This document shows, piece after piece, positions 43,167-52,284 of a stretch of DNA of 64,000 bases. Location of the stretch: contig PLDA01000002.1 of NCBI GenBank assembly GCA_003134965.1, positions 868,001 through 932,000 on the forward strand, read 5' to 3'. The notes under the pieces were generated by a model. That model was not told where the DNA came from. It was given only the letters and a program-made list of their open reading frames with translations, and did no database searches. The first letter of the stretch is position 1. Every line of letters starts with the position of its first letter. Source of the DNA: Vulcanimicrobium winogradskyi. Lineage in GTDB: Bacteria; Vulcanimicrobiota; Vulcanimicrobiia; Vulcanimicrobiales; Vulcanimicrobiaceae. The position numbers and the translations under genes were made by a program.

Positions 43167-44285
43167 CTATGCGCGGCGGGCGGCGTCGCCGAAGACGAGC
43201 CTGTCTTTCTGCAGGACGATGTTGATCAGGATCCCGACCGCGATGTAGTCGGTCATCAGCGCGCTGCCTCCGTACGACATGAAGGGCAGCGGGATCCCGG
43301 TGATCGGCATGATCCCGATCGTCATCCCGACGTTGACGACGATGTGGAACGCGAGCATCGCGACGAGGCCGACGGCGAGCAGAACCCCGAAGCGGTCTTT
43401 GGCCGCCAGCACGGCGCGCATCGCGGCGCCGATCGTGATCGCGTACAGCGCGAGCAGCACGATCGCGCCGGCGAATCCCGCCTCCTCACCGACCGCGGTG
43501 AAGATGAAGTCGCGCGAGTTCTCCGGGACGAACGCGAGCTGCGTCTGCGTTCCGTGGAACAATCCTTTCCCGAACCACTCGCCGCTGCCGACCGCGATCT
43601 GCGACTGCTTGAGGTTGTAGCCGACGCCTTGCGGATCGAGCTTCGGGTCGAGAAACACCATCAGGCGCGCACGCTGGAACGGCTTGAGGATGTGCTCGCT
43701 GGCGAGCACGTACGCCGCGGCCGACGCGACGCCGCCGACGTACAATCCGAAGTCGATCAGATTCGGGAGTCCGAAGTAGAGCTCGGCGCTGAGGATCGCG
43801 CCGATCACCAGCGTCGTCCCGAGATCCGGTTGCTTCAAGATCAGCACCGCCGGGATCGCGACCGCGACGAGCGGGAGCCACAGTTCCTGGATCTTGCGGA
43901 AGCTGCCGCGACACAGCAGCGCCGCGATCGAGATCGCCAGCACGACCTTCGCCGGCTCGGAGGGCTGGAATTGGAACGGGCCAAGCTGGATCCAGCGCGC
44001 CGCACCGAGCGCCGAGTGTCCCTTGAACCCGATGAAGACCAGCAGCGCGACCGTGACGATGTACAGCGGCAGCGCCCACCTCCGCCAGATGCGGTAGTCG
44101 ATGAACGCCGTGCCGAGCATCAGGCCGATCCCCACCGCACCGTACAAAAGCTGTTTGCGCCACTCGTCGGCCGCGTAGTGGTTGTGCAGCGTCGCCGAGC
44201 GGATGAAGACGATCCCCAGCATCGTCACGAGGACCGGCGCGATCGCGAGCGGCCAGTTGAAGCGAGTGTACCAGGGGCGTTCCAC
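43167..44285 (-). CDS. rodA: Rod-shape SEDS glycosyltransferase RodA
   Basis: A 372-aa polytopic protein with about ten membrane helices, of the SEDS family that polymerises peptidoglycan during elongation. Family landmarks: IQLGPFQFQPSEPAKVVL, QPDLGTTLVIGAI, VGSGEWFGKGLFHGTQTQL, then PENSRDFIFTAVGEEAGF and GIPLPFMSYGGSALM near the C-terminus. The start is GTG at 44285. It sits in one operon with the min genes, linking elongation and division-site control. No PBP2 partner is in the window. Confidence 0.92.
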   Translation of the reverse strand: MERPWYTRFNWPLAIAPVLVTMLGIVFIRSATLHNHYAADEWRKQLLYGAVGIGLMLGTAFIDYRIWRRWALPLYIVTVALLVFIGFKGHSALGAARWIQLGPFQFQPSEPAKVVLAISIAALLCRGSFRKIQELWLPLVAVAIPAVLILKQPDLGTTLVIGAILSAELYFGLPNLIDFGLYVGGVASAAAYVLASEHILKPFQRARLMVFLDPKLDPQGVGYNLKQSQIAVGSGEWFGKGLFHGTQTQLAFVPENSRDFIFTAVGEEAGFAGAIVLLALYAITIGAAMRAVLAAKDRFGVLLAVGLVAMLAFHIVVNVGMTIGIMPITGIPLPFMSYGGSALMTDYIAVGILINIVLQKDRLVFGDAARRA

Positions 44286-44321
44286 TGCGGCGTCTCTTCG
44301 GCGCGGGGAGGGGCGCCCCGC

Positions 44322-44708
44322 TTACGTCGCCGGTGCCGCGGTGCTCCCGGTGAGATTCTTGCGGCGCTTGCGCCTCGGCGGGCGCGGAGCGGCGCCCGGG
44401 ACCGGATCCGGGTCTCGCGCAGGCGGGGGCGGCGGCGCGGGGGGCGGCGCCGGGCGCGAGCGCATCGAGAGGATCGGGATGTTGGCGAGCATCGCGACCT
44501 GCTTCTCCCGCTGCTCGAAGGTGACGTCGCAGTTCGCGACGTCGACCTCGCAGTAGCGCGAGATCACCTCGAGCAGATCGTGCTTGAGCGCCTCGACGAC
44601 GTCGGGCGCGAGCGAGAGATGATCGGAGAGCAGGACCAGCCGGAGACGCTCCTTGGCGGTCGCGCTGCTGGCCGGCTTCCCGAAGAAGCGCTGGATGAAT
44701 TCGAACAC
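44322..44708 (-). CDS. minE: Cell-division topological specificity factor MinE
   Basis: A 128-aa protein. Residues 1-75 match MinE: membrane/MinD-binding start MFEFIQRFFG, then AKERLRLVLLSDHL, LKHDLLEVISRYCEVD and a final beta strand. It has an unusual Pro/Arg-rich C-terminal extension of about 45 residues (PAPPPAPPPPPARD). The GTG start overlaps the stop of the second minD gene (TAGTG). Confidence 0.87.
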   Translation of the reverse strand: MFEFIQRFFGKPASSATAKERLRLVLLSDHLSLAPDVVEALKHDLLEVISRYCEVDVANCDVTFEQREKQVAMLANIPILSMRSRPAPPPAPPPPPARDPDPVPGAAPRPPRRKRRKNLTGSTAAPAT

Positions 44709-45544
44709 TATTTCCGGCCCCCGAAGAGCTTTTCGAAGAGCGACTTCTCGCGCGGGATCTCCGGCACGCCGGTCAGCGTTCCGGTGAGGCGCTGCGCGAT
44801 CTGCCGATACGACTCGCCGACCGGCGAGGCGGGGTCGAGCGCGACCGGCTCGCCGCGGTTGGTCGAGACGATCACGTCGGGCGCGTCCTCGATCACGCCG
44901 AGCAGCGGCAGCCGCAAGATCCCGTTGACGTCCTCGACCGAGAGCATCTTGCCCTTGCGCACCATCGCAGGACGCAGGCGGTTGACGATCAGCTTCACGT
45001 CCCGGCCGTCACCGAGCAGTCCGACGACGCGGTCGGCGTCGCGCACTGCCGACACCTCGGGGGTGCACACGATGATCGCCTCGTCGGCCCCGGCGATCGC
45101 GTTGGCGAAGCCTTTCTCGATCCCGGCCGGACAGTCGATCAGCACGTAGTCGAAGCGGTCGCGCAGCGCGGAGATGAGGTCGCAAAACGCGGCGGTGTCG
45201 ACGTCGTCCTTCTCGCGCGTTTGCGCCGCAGCGAGCAGCCGCATCGTCGGCACGCGCTTGTCGGTCACCAGCGCGTCGTCGAGCGTGACGTGGCCTTCGA
45301 GCACGTCCAGCACGTGATGGCGCACGCGCGCCTCGAGTCCGAGGACGATGTCGAGGTTGCGCAAACCGACGTCGGCATCGACCAGCACGACCGACGCGCC
45401 GAGCGCGCCGAGCGCTGCGCCGGTGTTCGCCGTCGTCGTCGTCTTGCCAACCCCGCCTTTCCCGCTCGTCACCACGATCGCGCGGCCACGCTTGCGCGGC
45501 ACCGCGCTCGCCGCAGGCGCCTCCTGTTGCAGCATCTCGTGCAT
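44708..45544 (-). CDS. minD: MinD ATPase, paralogue 2 (adjacent to minE)
   Basis: A 278-aa deviant Walker ATPase: SGKGGVGKTTTTAN (about residues 28-41), VDADVGLRNLDIVLGLE, and the DCPAGIEKGF switch. The C-terminal EIPREKSLFEKLFGGRK is an amphipathic membrane-targeting helix. An N-terminal extension of about 20 residues precedes the ATPase. The ATG at 45544 is chosen over TTG at 45547 because AAGGAG lies seven bases upstream of it. It is clearly divergent from the neighbouring copy, so it is not a recent duplication. Confidence 0.9.
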   Translation of the reverse strand: MHEMLQQEAPAASAVPRKRGRAIVVTSGKGGVGKTTTTANTGAALGALGASVVLVDADVGLRNLDIVLGLEARVRHHVLDVLEGHVTLDDALVTDKRVPTMRLLAAAQTREKDDVDTAAFCDLISALRDRFDYVLIDCPAGIEKGFANAIAGADEAIIVCTPEVSAVRDADRVVGLLGDGRDVKLIVNRLRPAMVRKGKMLSVEDVNGILRLPLLGVIEDAPDVIVSTNRGEPVALDPASPVGESYRQIAQRLTGTLTGVPEIPREKSLFEKLFGGRK

Positions 45545-45612
45545 CAATCAACTCCTTTTTGCCGCCCGCAGCGCAGCGAGGACGGGGTAGGGTTCGCGGT
45601 ACGCGAATCCAT

Positions 45613-46398
45613 CTAACTCGCCTTTCCGAAGAAGCGCGCGAAGAACCCGGGTGCGCCGAAGGTGGTGAACGGAACGATCTCGCCCTCGAGCCGGCGCGCG
45701 ATCTTGTCGTAGACCGCCGCCAGGCGCGACTCGGTCTGCAGCACGATCGGCTCGCCTTTGTTGGTCGAGTCGATCACCTCTTCGTCGTCGGGGATGATCC
45801 CGAGCAGCTCGGCCGAGAGGATGTCGGTGACGTCGTCGACCGAGAGCATGTCGCCGCTGCGCACCATCTCCGGACGCAGGCGGTTCACGATCAGGCGCAG
45901 CGGAAGACCGCGTTCCTGCAGCTTGCCGATCACGCGGCTGGCATCGCGAATCGCGCTTACCTCGGGGGTCGTCACGACGATCGCCTCGCTCGCGCCGGCG
46001 ATCGCGTTGCGGAAGCCGTGCTCGATCCCGGCCGGACAGTCGATCAAGACGTAGTCGCAGATCTCGCCGAGCTGCCGCACCACGTCGGCGAACTGCAGCT
46101 CGGTGATCGCGGTCTTGTCGCGCGTCTGCGCCGCCGGGAGGATCGAGAGGTTCTCCAGCCGCTTGTCCTTGATCAGCGCCTGACGGAGCTGACAGCGCCC
46201 TTCGACCACCTCGACGATGTCGAACACGATCCGCTTCTCGACGCCCAGCACGAGGTCGAGGTTGCGCAGGCCGATATCCGCGTCGACCAGCACGACACGA
46301 TGACCGCGCTTCGCGAGCACGGCCCCGAGATTCGCGGTGGTCGTCGTCTTCCCGACGCCACCCTTGCCGGAAGTCAGAACGATGCGCCTGGCACTCAT
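45613..46398 (-). CDS. minD: MinD ATPase, paralogue 1 (adjacent to minC)
   Basis: A 261-aa MinD: SGKGGVGKTTTTAN (about residues 10-23), VDADIGLRNLDLVLGVE, and DCPAGIEHGF. The C-terminal membrane-targeting sequence is APGFFARFFGKAS. It is nearer the canonical MinD length (about 265 aa) than its neighbour. The ATG overlaps the minC stop (ATGA). A 68-base gap separates it from the other minD. Confidence 0.92.
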   Translation of the reverse strand: MSARRIVLTSGKGGVGKTTTTANLGAVLAKRGHRVVLVDADIGLRNLDLVLGVEKRIVFDIVEVVEGRCQLRQALIKDKRLENLSILPAAQTRDKTAITELQFADVVRQLGEICDYVLIDCPAGIEHGFRNAIAGASEAIVVTTPEVSAIRDASRVIGKLQERGLPLRLIVNRLRPEMVRSGDMLSVDDVTDILSAELLGIIPDDEEVIDSTNKGEPIVLQTESRLAAVYDKIARRLEGEIVPFTTFGAPGFFARFFGKAS

Positions 46399-47237
46399 AG
46401 GGCTTGCTGTTCCTTTCGGAGATCGGCGTCGGCGAAGGGGACGACGAGGATGCGCTCGTCGACGATCGAGGCATGCTCGGGACCGCGCGGCTTCAACCCC
46501 GCGTCGCTGGTCGCGATCAGCGTCGCGATGCGCAGCTGGGTCGGCGCGAGCTCGAGTGCGATCACGCGCGAAGCTCGGTCGCCCTGCGCGCCCGCGTGCG
46601 CGACGCCGCGCAGCGCGCCGAACACGACGATGTCGCCGGAGGCGACGAGCTCGGCCCCGGGATTCACGTCGCCGATCACCACCAGGTTGCCGAGGTTGTG
46701 CAGCGCCTGTCCGCCGCGCAGCGTGCCGCGATGGTACAGGGTCGAGACGCCGACGGCGAGCGCGCGGGCGGGCTGCGGCAGGGCGACCCCCGCCGGTGCC
46801 ACGACGCTCGCCGGCATCGGGGTGCCGTCCTGGCGCCGGCGGACCATGTCTTGTCGCGCACCGGCGAAATCAGCGACGAGCGAGCGCGCTTCGTCCGAGA
46901 GGCGCACGTCGCGGGCGGCCGGCCGGCGCGGAAGCGCCGCGACCTCGGCCGCGGTCGCCGAGCCGAGGTAGGCCAGGTCGAGCTCCGCGACGATCCCGGC
47001 GATCCCGTCGACCCCGCTCACCCCGTCGAGCGTGATGCCGTACTCCGCCAGCGCGTCGCGGAACGCCGCGATCTCGGTCGCGGGCGGTTCGAGAATACCG
47101 AGATTGGCGACCGCCCGGCTGCCGCGATAGAAGTCGGGCTTCGCGTCGAATTGCCCGCGCAGCTCTTCGACGGCGGCGCCGAGGGCGCGGTCGACCGCGA
47201 TCTCCAGATTGCGGCCGCGACCGCGAACGATACTCAT
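46395..47237 (-). CDS. minC: Septum site-determining protein MinC
   Basis: A 280-aa FtsZ-inhibitor. The N-terminal domain (about residues 1-110) is poorly conserved. The C-terminal beta-helix is typical: STLYHRGTLRGGQALHNLGN, then VVIGDVNPGAELVASGDIVV, VFGALRGVAHAGAQGD and the PTQLRIATLIA strand. The ATG at 47237 has GGAAGGG seven bases upstream. First gene of the minC-minD-minD-minE-rodA operon. Confidence 0.9.
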   Translation of the reverse strand: MSIVRGRGRNLEIAVDRALGAAVEELRGQFDAKPDFYRGSRAVANLGILEPPATEIAAFRDALAEYGITLDGVSGVDGIAGIVAELDLAYLGSATAAEVAALPRRPAARDVRLSDEARSLVADFAGARQDMVRRRQDGTPMPASVVAPAGVALPQPARALAVGVSTLYHRGTLRGGQALHNLGNLVVIGDVNPGAELVASGDIVVFGALRGVAHAGAQGDRASRVIALELAPTQLRIATLIATSDAGLKPRGPEHASIVDERILVVPFADADLRKEQQAL

Positions 47238-47438
47238 CGGCGTCCCTTCCAGACCATGATCGCCCGCGGTTCCGATGTCCCGGAACGCGGCCCTGCGCGT
47301 TCCACACGGAATGCACGGGAAAGTTCGGTTGTCCACACACAATCCTCAGGTTTGTGCGTTACTAGTGGAGAGTTCCGGACTTCCGTCGAACCGGAAGACC
47401 CCGGCCCCGACCGGTCGAACCGCCCCCGAGGACACCCC

Positions 47439-49454
47439 ATGCCGCTCCGCCGCATCGTCGTCATCGCGCTTAGTATCGCGATGCTCAGTGCCACCATCCC
47501 GGCACCCGTGCTCGCGCTCCCGACCTCGACCGAGGTCAATATCGGGAAAGAGTACGACAAGCAGATCACCGACACGAACGTGATCGTGACGGACCCGCTG
47601 CTCAACCAGTGGGTCAACGACATCTCGAACAAGCTGTGGGCGCAGACCGCGCGCAAGGACGTCCCGTACTCGATCAAGATCCTGGACGTCTCCGATATCA
47701 ATGCCTTCTCGACGCTGGGCGGCTACATCTACATCAACGAGGGAACGCTGGACTTCGTCCAGAGCGACGATGAGCTGGCCGGGATCATCGGTCACGAGAC
47801 GGGTCACATCGAGCGCCGCCACGCCGTGACGTCGAACAACAAAGCGTCGATCCTCAACGTGCTGTTCGGCGTGGCGTCGCTGTTCTCGCCGTTCCTGTAC
47901 CGCTTCGGTCAGATCTTCCAAGCCGGGGCCCTCGCCCGCATCTCGCGCGACGACGAGAACGAGGCCGACAAGTACGGTCTCATGCTGATGGCGCGCGCCG
48001 GCTACGATCCGGACGCGATGCACTCGTTCATGGCGCACCTCGGCGCGCTCGACCTCGAGAGCCACGACCTGGTCTCGAAATACCTCGCCGATCACCCCGA
48101 CTCGAAGAAGCGGCTCGCAAACTTGAACGGCGATCCGGAGCTCAACCCGCAGCTGCGCACCGACGACCAGCGCGTCGCCCAGGCGATCCACGACTTCGAC
48201 ACCGGGCGTTACAACATCGCGGCGATGAAGTTCTCCGACGTGCTGAAGCGGCGTCCCGACGACGCGACCGCGCGCTTCCAGCTCGGCCAGTCGCAGCTCG
48301 CGCTGGGCCAGCTCTCGAAGGGCGAACAGAACCTCGCCGCGGCCGCCGAGAAGGTCTCGCCGCAAGCCAAGGCGCTCGCCGACGTGCGCATCAAAGCGCT
48401 TCGCGACGCGGAGCGGCGCATGAACCTGATGCACCCCGATCTGGAGCCGCTGCGCGCGCAGATCGCAACCGGTTTGGCGAACGAGACGCAAGCCTCGACG
48501 GCGATCGGCACGCGCCGCAAGGAAGGCGTCGACCAGATCAAGTCGCTCCGCGGGCGTATCCAGAACATCGTGTTCGGCATGCCCGACCTCTCGCGCATAC
48601 AGCCCCGCAAAGACTCGCGTCTCGACACGCTGGTGCACAACATCAACACGATGTCGAAGTCGCTCGACACCGCGACGAACAAGGCGTCCGAGACGATCGG
48701 CGGCGTCGGTTCGCTGGAGCGCAACAAAGAAGGCGGCCTGCTCAAGGAGAACGCGGACATCCTCAACGAGCTGCAGGCACCGCTGAAGCTCGACAACCCG
48801 CCGCCGCAAGCGCTCTCGACGTTCCCCGCGTACCCGCGGATGCTCGCATCGGTCGGCGCCGCCGACGCCGACATGGTGCGCGGCGTCGATGCGGCACGCG
48901 CGTCGCTCGCGATGCTCGACATTGGGCTCGGCGACCTTGACCTGTTCGTGCAGGAGCTGCGCCACACGAACTTCGACGGCACCGGCGACATCGCACTGTC
49001 GGATTACAAGCGGCTGGAGCCGGTGATGACGAAGGCCGTCGACTCGTTGAACAAGGCTGCAGTCGGCGCGACGCAGGCCTCGCAGCTCTTCAACATGGCC
49101 CGCTGCCGCCAGCTCGAGACCCGGATCGACATGCTCGGGCTGCAAGAGTCGCCGGACCGCTACGCGACGTTCCAGCACGCGCTCGACGTGCGCTTCCACA
49201 CGAAGGGGGTCGACTATGTCGACCTCGCGCGCCAGGATCTGACGCCCGGCCAGGTCGCCGCGGCGGTGATCGTCGGCGCCGACACGAACGCCGCCGCGCC
49301 GGCGATCCTCGCCGAGGCGAAGGCGACCGGGAAGAGCGTCATCGACCTCGCCAACGCGCGCGGGATGTACGCGCAGTCGCTGGAGATCTTCCTCGGCCTG
49401 GTCTATCTCGACTACACGGACGACCCCGACAAGGAAGCGCGCGGCCGGACGTAA
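47439..49454 (+). CDS. Exported M48-family metalloprotease with repeat domain
   Basis: A 671-aa protein: signal peptide (VVIALSIAMLSATIPAPVLA), then an M48 peptidase domain with GHETGHIERRHA (H-E-x-x-H zinc site, about residue 115) and the second ligand Glu in RDDENEADKYGL. TPR-like helices follow (about residues 245-310: RRPDDATARFQLGQSQLAL). The C-terminal 330 residues are helical and of unknown type. Similar to BepA/YfgC-type periplasmic proteases that survey outer-membrane assembly. The ATG at 47439 is chosen because it directly precedes the signal peptide. Confidence 0.87.
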   Translation: MPLRRIVVIALSIAMLSATIPAPVLALPTSTEVNIGKEYDKQITDTNVIVTDPLLNQWVNDISNKLWAQTARKDVPYSIKILDVSDINAFSTLGGYIYINEGTLDFVQSDDELAGIIGHETGHIERRHAVTSNNKASILNVLFGVASLFSPFLYRFGQIFQAGALARISRDDENEADKYGLMLMARAGYDPDAMHSFMAHLGALDLESHDLVSKYLADHPDSKKRLANLNGDPELNPQLRTDDQRVAQAIHDFDTGRYNIAAMKFSDVLKRRPDDATARFQLGQSQLALGQLSKGEQNLAAAAEKVSPQAKALADVRIKALRDAERRMNLMHPDLEPLRAQIATGLANETQASTAIGTRRKEGVDQIKSLRGRIQNIVFGMPDLSRIQPRKDSRLDTLVHNINTMSKSLDTATNKASETIGGVGSLERNKEGGLLKENADILNELQAPLKLDNPPPQALSTFPAYPRMLASVGAADADMVRGVDAARASLAMLDIGLGDLDLFVQELRHTNFDGTGDIALSDYKRLEPVMTKAVDSLNKAAVGATQASQLFNMARCRQLETRIDMLGLQESPDRYATFQHALDVRFHTKGVDYVDLARQDLTPGQVAAAVIVGADTNAAAPAILAEAKATGKSVIDLANARGMYAQSLEIFLGLVYLDYTDDPDKEARGRT

Positions 49455-49486
49455 CCAGGCTCGGCCGGTCGGGGTAGGAGCGTACT

Positions 49487-50497
49487 GTGAACGCTGCCTC
49501 GGCCGCCGCAGCCTTCGAGCGTCTGCGCGGCTCGCTCAATACCGGAGCCGTCCACGCGGGCGCCCGCCGTCCGTTCAAGTTCTTCATGTGCGGCGACCCC
49601 GGGCTGCTCGGCGAGCTGCGGGCGATCCTGCTCGCGGGCCATGAGGGTGACTCGATCCCGTTCGAGGCAGCCGCCGCGTTCGAGACCCTCGATTTGCAGC
49701 GTAACGTCGACACGACCGACGCCCGGGCCGTCATCTGCGTCGCCCGGGCCGGCGACCGCGGCTCGCTCGGGCTCGACAAGCTCGCGCCTCTCCGCCTGCC
49801 CGTGCTGGTCCTGGTCGTCGACCGCGACGTGACCGCGCCGAGCGGGCCGGTGCAGGCTCCGGGGCCGGGCGGCGTCGAGGAGTACGTCGTCGACCGGCTC
49901 GCGCTCGACGTGCTGCGCGGCCGCTTCCTGCCGCACCTGATCGACTGTTGCAAGGGTATCGAAGTCGCGGTCGGGCGCAGGCTGCCGCCGCTGCGGGATA
50001 CGGTCGCCGCCAAGCTGACGCGCGACGCCGCGATGGCGGCGCTCAAGGTCGCGGGCGCGAGTGCGCTGATCGATCACGTGCCGATTCTGGGGATCGTGCT
50101 GGGCGCATTCGCCTCGGGCGCCGATATGTTCGCGATCACCGGGATCCAGATGAACCTGATGCTCAACATCGGCGCGACCTACGGCCGCGATCCCGACCTC
50201 TCGCAGATGTGGGCGCTGCTGCCGGTCGTCGGCGGCGGGTTCGGCTGGCGCGCTCTCGCGCGCGAGCTCTCGGGCTTCATCCCGGTCGGCGGAGTCTTCA
50301 TCAAGGCGGCGATCGCGTACGCCGGGACGGTGGTCGTCGGCGAAGGCGTCGCGTTCTTCTATCGCAACGGCCGGCAGATGGGGGTCGAGGACGCGTCGCG
50401 CGTCTACGACGACGCCAAGGCATCGGCGATGACGTTCGCGCGCGAGATCCTGACGCGTTTCCGCGGCAGCGGCGGGAACGGCGACCCGAAGAGCTAG
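49487..50497 (+). CDS. DUF697-like membrane protein without a GTPase domain
   Basis: A 336-aa protein. The C-terminal half resembles DUF697: VPILGIVLGAFASGADMFAI, then GIQMNLMLNIGATYGRDPDL and LLPVVGGGFGWRALARELSG. These are hydrophobic helices found after GTPase domains. The N-terminal half (MCGDPGLLGELRAILLAG) has only a faint nucleotide-fold pattern and lacks a Walker A, so it is probably non-hydrolytic. The GTG start has GGGGTAGGAG upstream. It may scaffold envelope complexes; this is inference. Confidence 0.6.
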   Translation: MNAASAAAAFERLRGSLNTGAVHAGARRPFKFFMCGDPGLLGELRAILLAGHEGDSIPFEAAAAFETLDLQRNVDTTDARAVICVARAGDRGSLGLDKLAPLRLPVLVLVVDRDVTAPSGPVQAPGPGGVEEYVVDRLALDVLRGRFLPHLIDCCKGIEVAVGRRLPPLRDTVAAKLTRDAAMAALKVAGASALIDHVPILGIVLGAFASGADMFAITGIQMNLMLNIGATYGRDPDLSQMWALLPVVGGGFGWRALARELSGFIPVGGVFIKAAIAYAGTVVVGEGVAFFYRNGRQMGVEDASRVYDDAKASAMTFAREILTRFRGSGGNGDPKS

Positions 50498-50513
50498 CCG
50501 GCGCGCGACGCGC

Positions 50514-51236
50514 TCAGGGGCGGGTGACGAACTCCAGCAGCGACTCGTCGTCCAGGTGCGCGTACGAGGCCAGTAACGTCGGACGAATGCGCTCGGCGAG
50601 CTGCGCGGCGAGGCGGGCGCGCGCCGTACGGTCGAGACCGGCGCGGCGCGCGAGGAAACGCTCGATCAGGACGCGATCGCCTTCGGCGAGCCCCGTGTCG
50701 GCGCGCAGCCGCCGCGACAGGTAGGCGTCGAGATCGGGGACGGCGTCGGCGCGGTCGCGCACGACGATCGTCCCGGCCGCGAAATCGCCGAGCCGCTTGT
50801 TCTCCTTCGAGATCAGCGCGCTGATCGCGGAGAGCGTGTACCCGCCAAGCGCGACCTCGGCGATCCGCACCAGATTGCGGATCACCGCGGCGCCCGGATC
50901 GATCGGGAAACCGCCGTCGCGGACGACGCGCAGCCCGAGCGCGCGCTTCCCCGGTGTGCGGCCGGACCACCAGGTCTCGAAGACGATGAACCAGCCGAAG
51001 AAGATCACGAAGAACGCTGCGACCGCGAGCGCGATCAGCCAGGCGCCCAGGTTCTTGCCGAACGCGAACCGCGCGATCAGCGGCGAGATGAGCGCGTAGG
51101 CGACGAGCAATACGATGACGACCACGAACTGCGCGAGGACGTCGAGGCTGACCGCCAGGAACCGGCTGCCGAGCCCCGCCAGCTCGTACCGGATCTCGAC
51201 CGCCTCCCCCGTCCTCACGTCAACGCTGCGCTCCAC
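50514..51236 (-). CDS. RDD-family membrane protein
   Basis: A 240-aa protein with three hydrophobic segments. It contains the family signature GLGSRFLAVSLDVLAQ near the N-terminus and WWSGRTPGKRALGLRVV in the middle, then GDFAAGTIVVRDR. The start is GTG at 51236 (VERSVDVRTGEAVEI), which matches typical RDD N-termini. It is divergent from the SpoIIM-like gene with a 52-base gap; these two families are commonly neighbours of MoxR-DUF58 genes. Confidence 0.87.
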   Translation of the reverse strand: MERSVDVRTGEAVEIRYELAGLGSRFLAVSLDVLAQFVVVIVLLVAYALISPLIARFAFGKNLGAWLIALAVAAFFVIFFGWFIVFETWWSGRTPGKRALGLRVVRDGGFPIDPGAAVIRNLVRIAEVALGGYTLSAISALISKENKRLGDFAAGTIVVRDRADAVPDLDAYLSRRLRADTGLAEGDRVLIERFLARRAGLDRTARARLAAQLAERIRPTLLASYAHLDDESLLEFVTRP

Positions 51237-51288
51237 GCGGGCGATGTACGCGACCGGGATGCGAACGTCCCGGCACGAAGTCTTCCGG

Positions 51289-52284
51289 ATGCGGGAGCGG
51301 CGGTTTGTGGCGGCGCGGCGTGCGCGCTGGGACCGGCTGGCGGCGCTGGTCGACCGAGCGGCGGGGAAGGGAGTGCGGTCGCTGTCGGCGGGCGAGATCG
51401 ACGAGCTCGCGCTGGCGTACCGCGCTGCGACCAGCGACCTCGCCGTCGCGCGCACGCGCGGTGAAGACCCGGTGATCCTCGATCACCTCAACCGCCTCAC
51501 CGCGCGCGCCCACTCGGTGGTCTACGTCGCGACCGCGCGCACCGGGTGGCACCGCTTCGTCGACTTCGTCGTGCGCGGATTTCCGCGCGAGGTGCGCCGT
51601 TCGTGGGCCCCGATCGTCTTCTGCGCGGTGGTGACGATCCTGTCGGCGTTCGTCGCGTACGGCTCGGTCGCCGCCGATCCCGCGAACGCCCGCGCGCTGC
51701 TCCCCGGGATGCAGCTTCCGCGCGTCACCAAGGCACTGCACGACTCGAACTTCGGGTTCGACCGCGCGGACTCGCCGGCGGTGGCCTCGATGGTCATCAC
51801 CAACAACGTCCGCGTCGCTGCGATCGCGTTCGCCGGCGGGATGACCGGCGGGCTGCTCACCGGCTGGATCATCTTGACCAACGGCCTGATGGTCGGCGCG
51901 CTGGCTGCGCTCTACGCGCACGCCGGCTTCGGCCCCGATTTCTGGGCGACGATCGCTCCGCACGGCGTGATCGAACTGACCGCGATTCAGATCGCCGGCG
52001 GCGCCGGGCTCGTGCTCGCGGGCGGCTATCTCCGGCCGGGCCGCGCGCGGCGCGTCGATGCGCTGACCCTCGCCGCGCGGCGCGCCGGAACGCTCGTGCT
52101 CGGCGTCGCGCTGCTCCTGTGCGTGGCCGGCACGATCGAGGGCTTCATCTCGCCGCAGCGGCTGTCGATCCCCGTCCGCGCCGCCGTCGGCGCGATCACC
52201 GCGATCGCGTTGCTGGCGTACCTCCTCGGAGCCGGTACGCAGCGCGACGAACCCCGGACCGGCGAGACGCCTCTCCCCTCATAA
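51289..52284 (+). CDS. SpoIIM-family membrane protein
   Basis: A 331-aa protein: N-terminal helical part (RFVAARRARWDRLAALV, LSAGEIDELALAYRAATSDL), then about six membrane segments. NNVRVAAIAFAGGMTGGLLT and PHGVIELTAIQIAGGAGLVL are the SpoIIM family signatures. In sporulators SpoIIM aids engulfment, but most homologues are in non-sporulating bacteria with MoxR/DUF58 genes. The ATG at 51289 fits the family start; 51259 is possible. The end overlaps the convergent DUF58 gene by six bases. Confidence 0.85.
   Translation: MRERRFVAARRARWDRLAALVDRAAGKGVRSLSAGEIDELALAYRAATSDLAVARTRGEDPVILDHLNRLTARAHSVVYVATARTGWHRFVDFVVRGFPREVRRSWAPIVFCAVVTILSAFVAYGSVAADPANARALLPGMQLPRVTKALHDSNFGFDRADSPAVASMVITNNVRVAAIAFAGGMTGGLLTGWIILTNGLMVGALAALYAHAGFGPDFWATIAPHGVIELTAIQIAGGAGLVLAGGYLRPGRARRVDALTLAARRAGTLVLGVALLLCVAGTIEGFISPQRLSIPVRAAVGAITAIALLAYLLGAGTQRDEPRTGETPLPS

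Noticed and set aside
47346..49199. 617-codon open frame antisense to the M48 protease
   Set aside because: Composition is Arg/Val-rich without any family pattern. The plus-strand gene has HExxH and a signal peptide.
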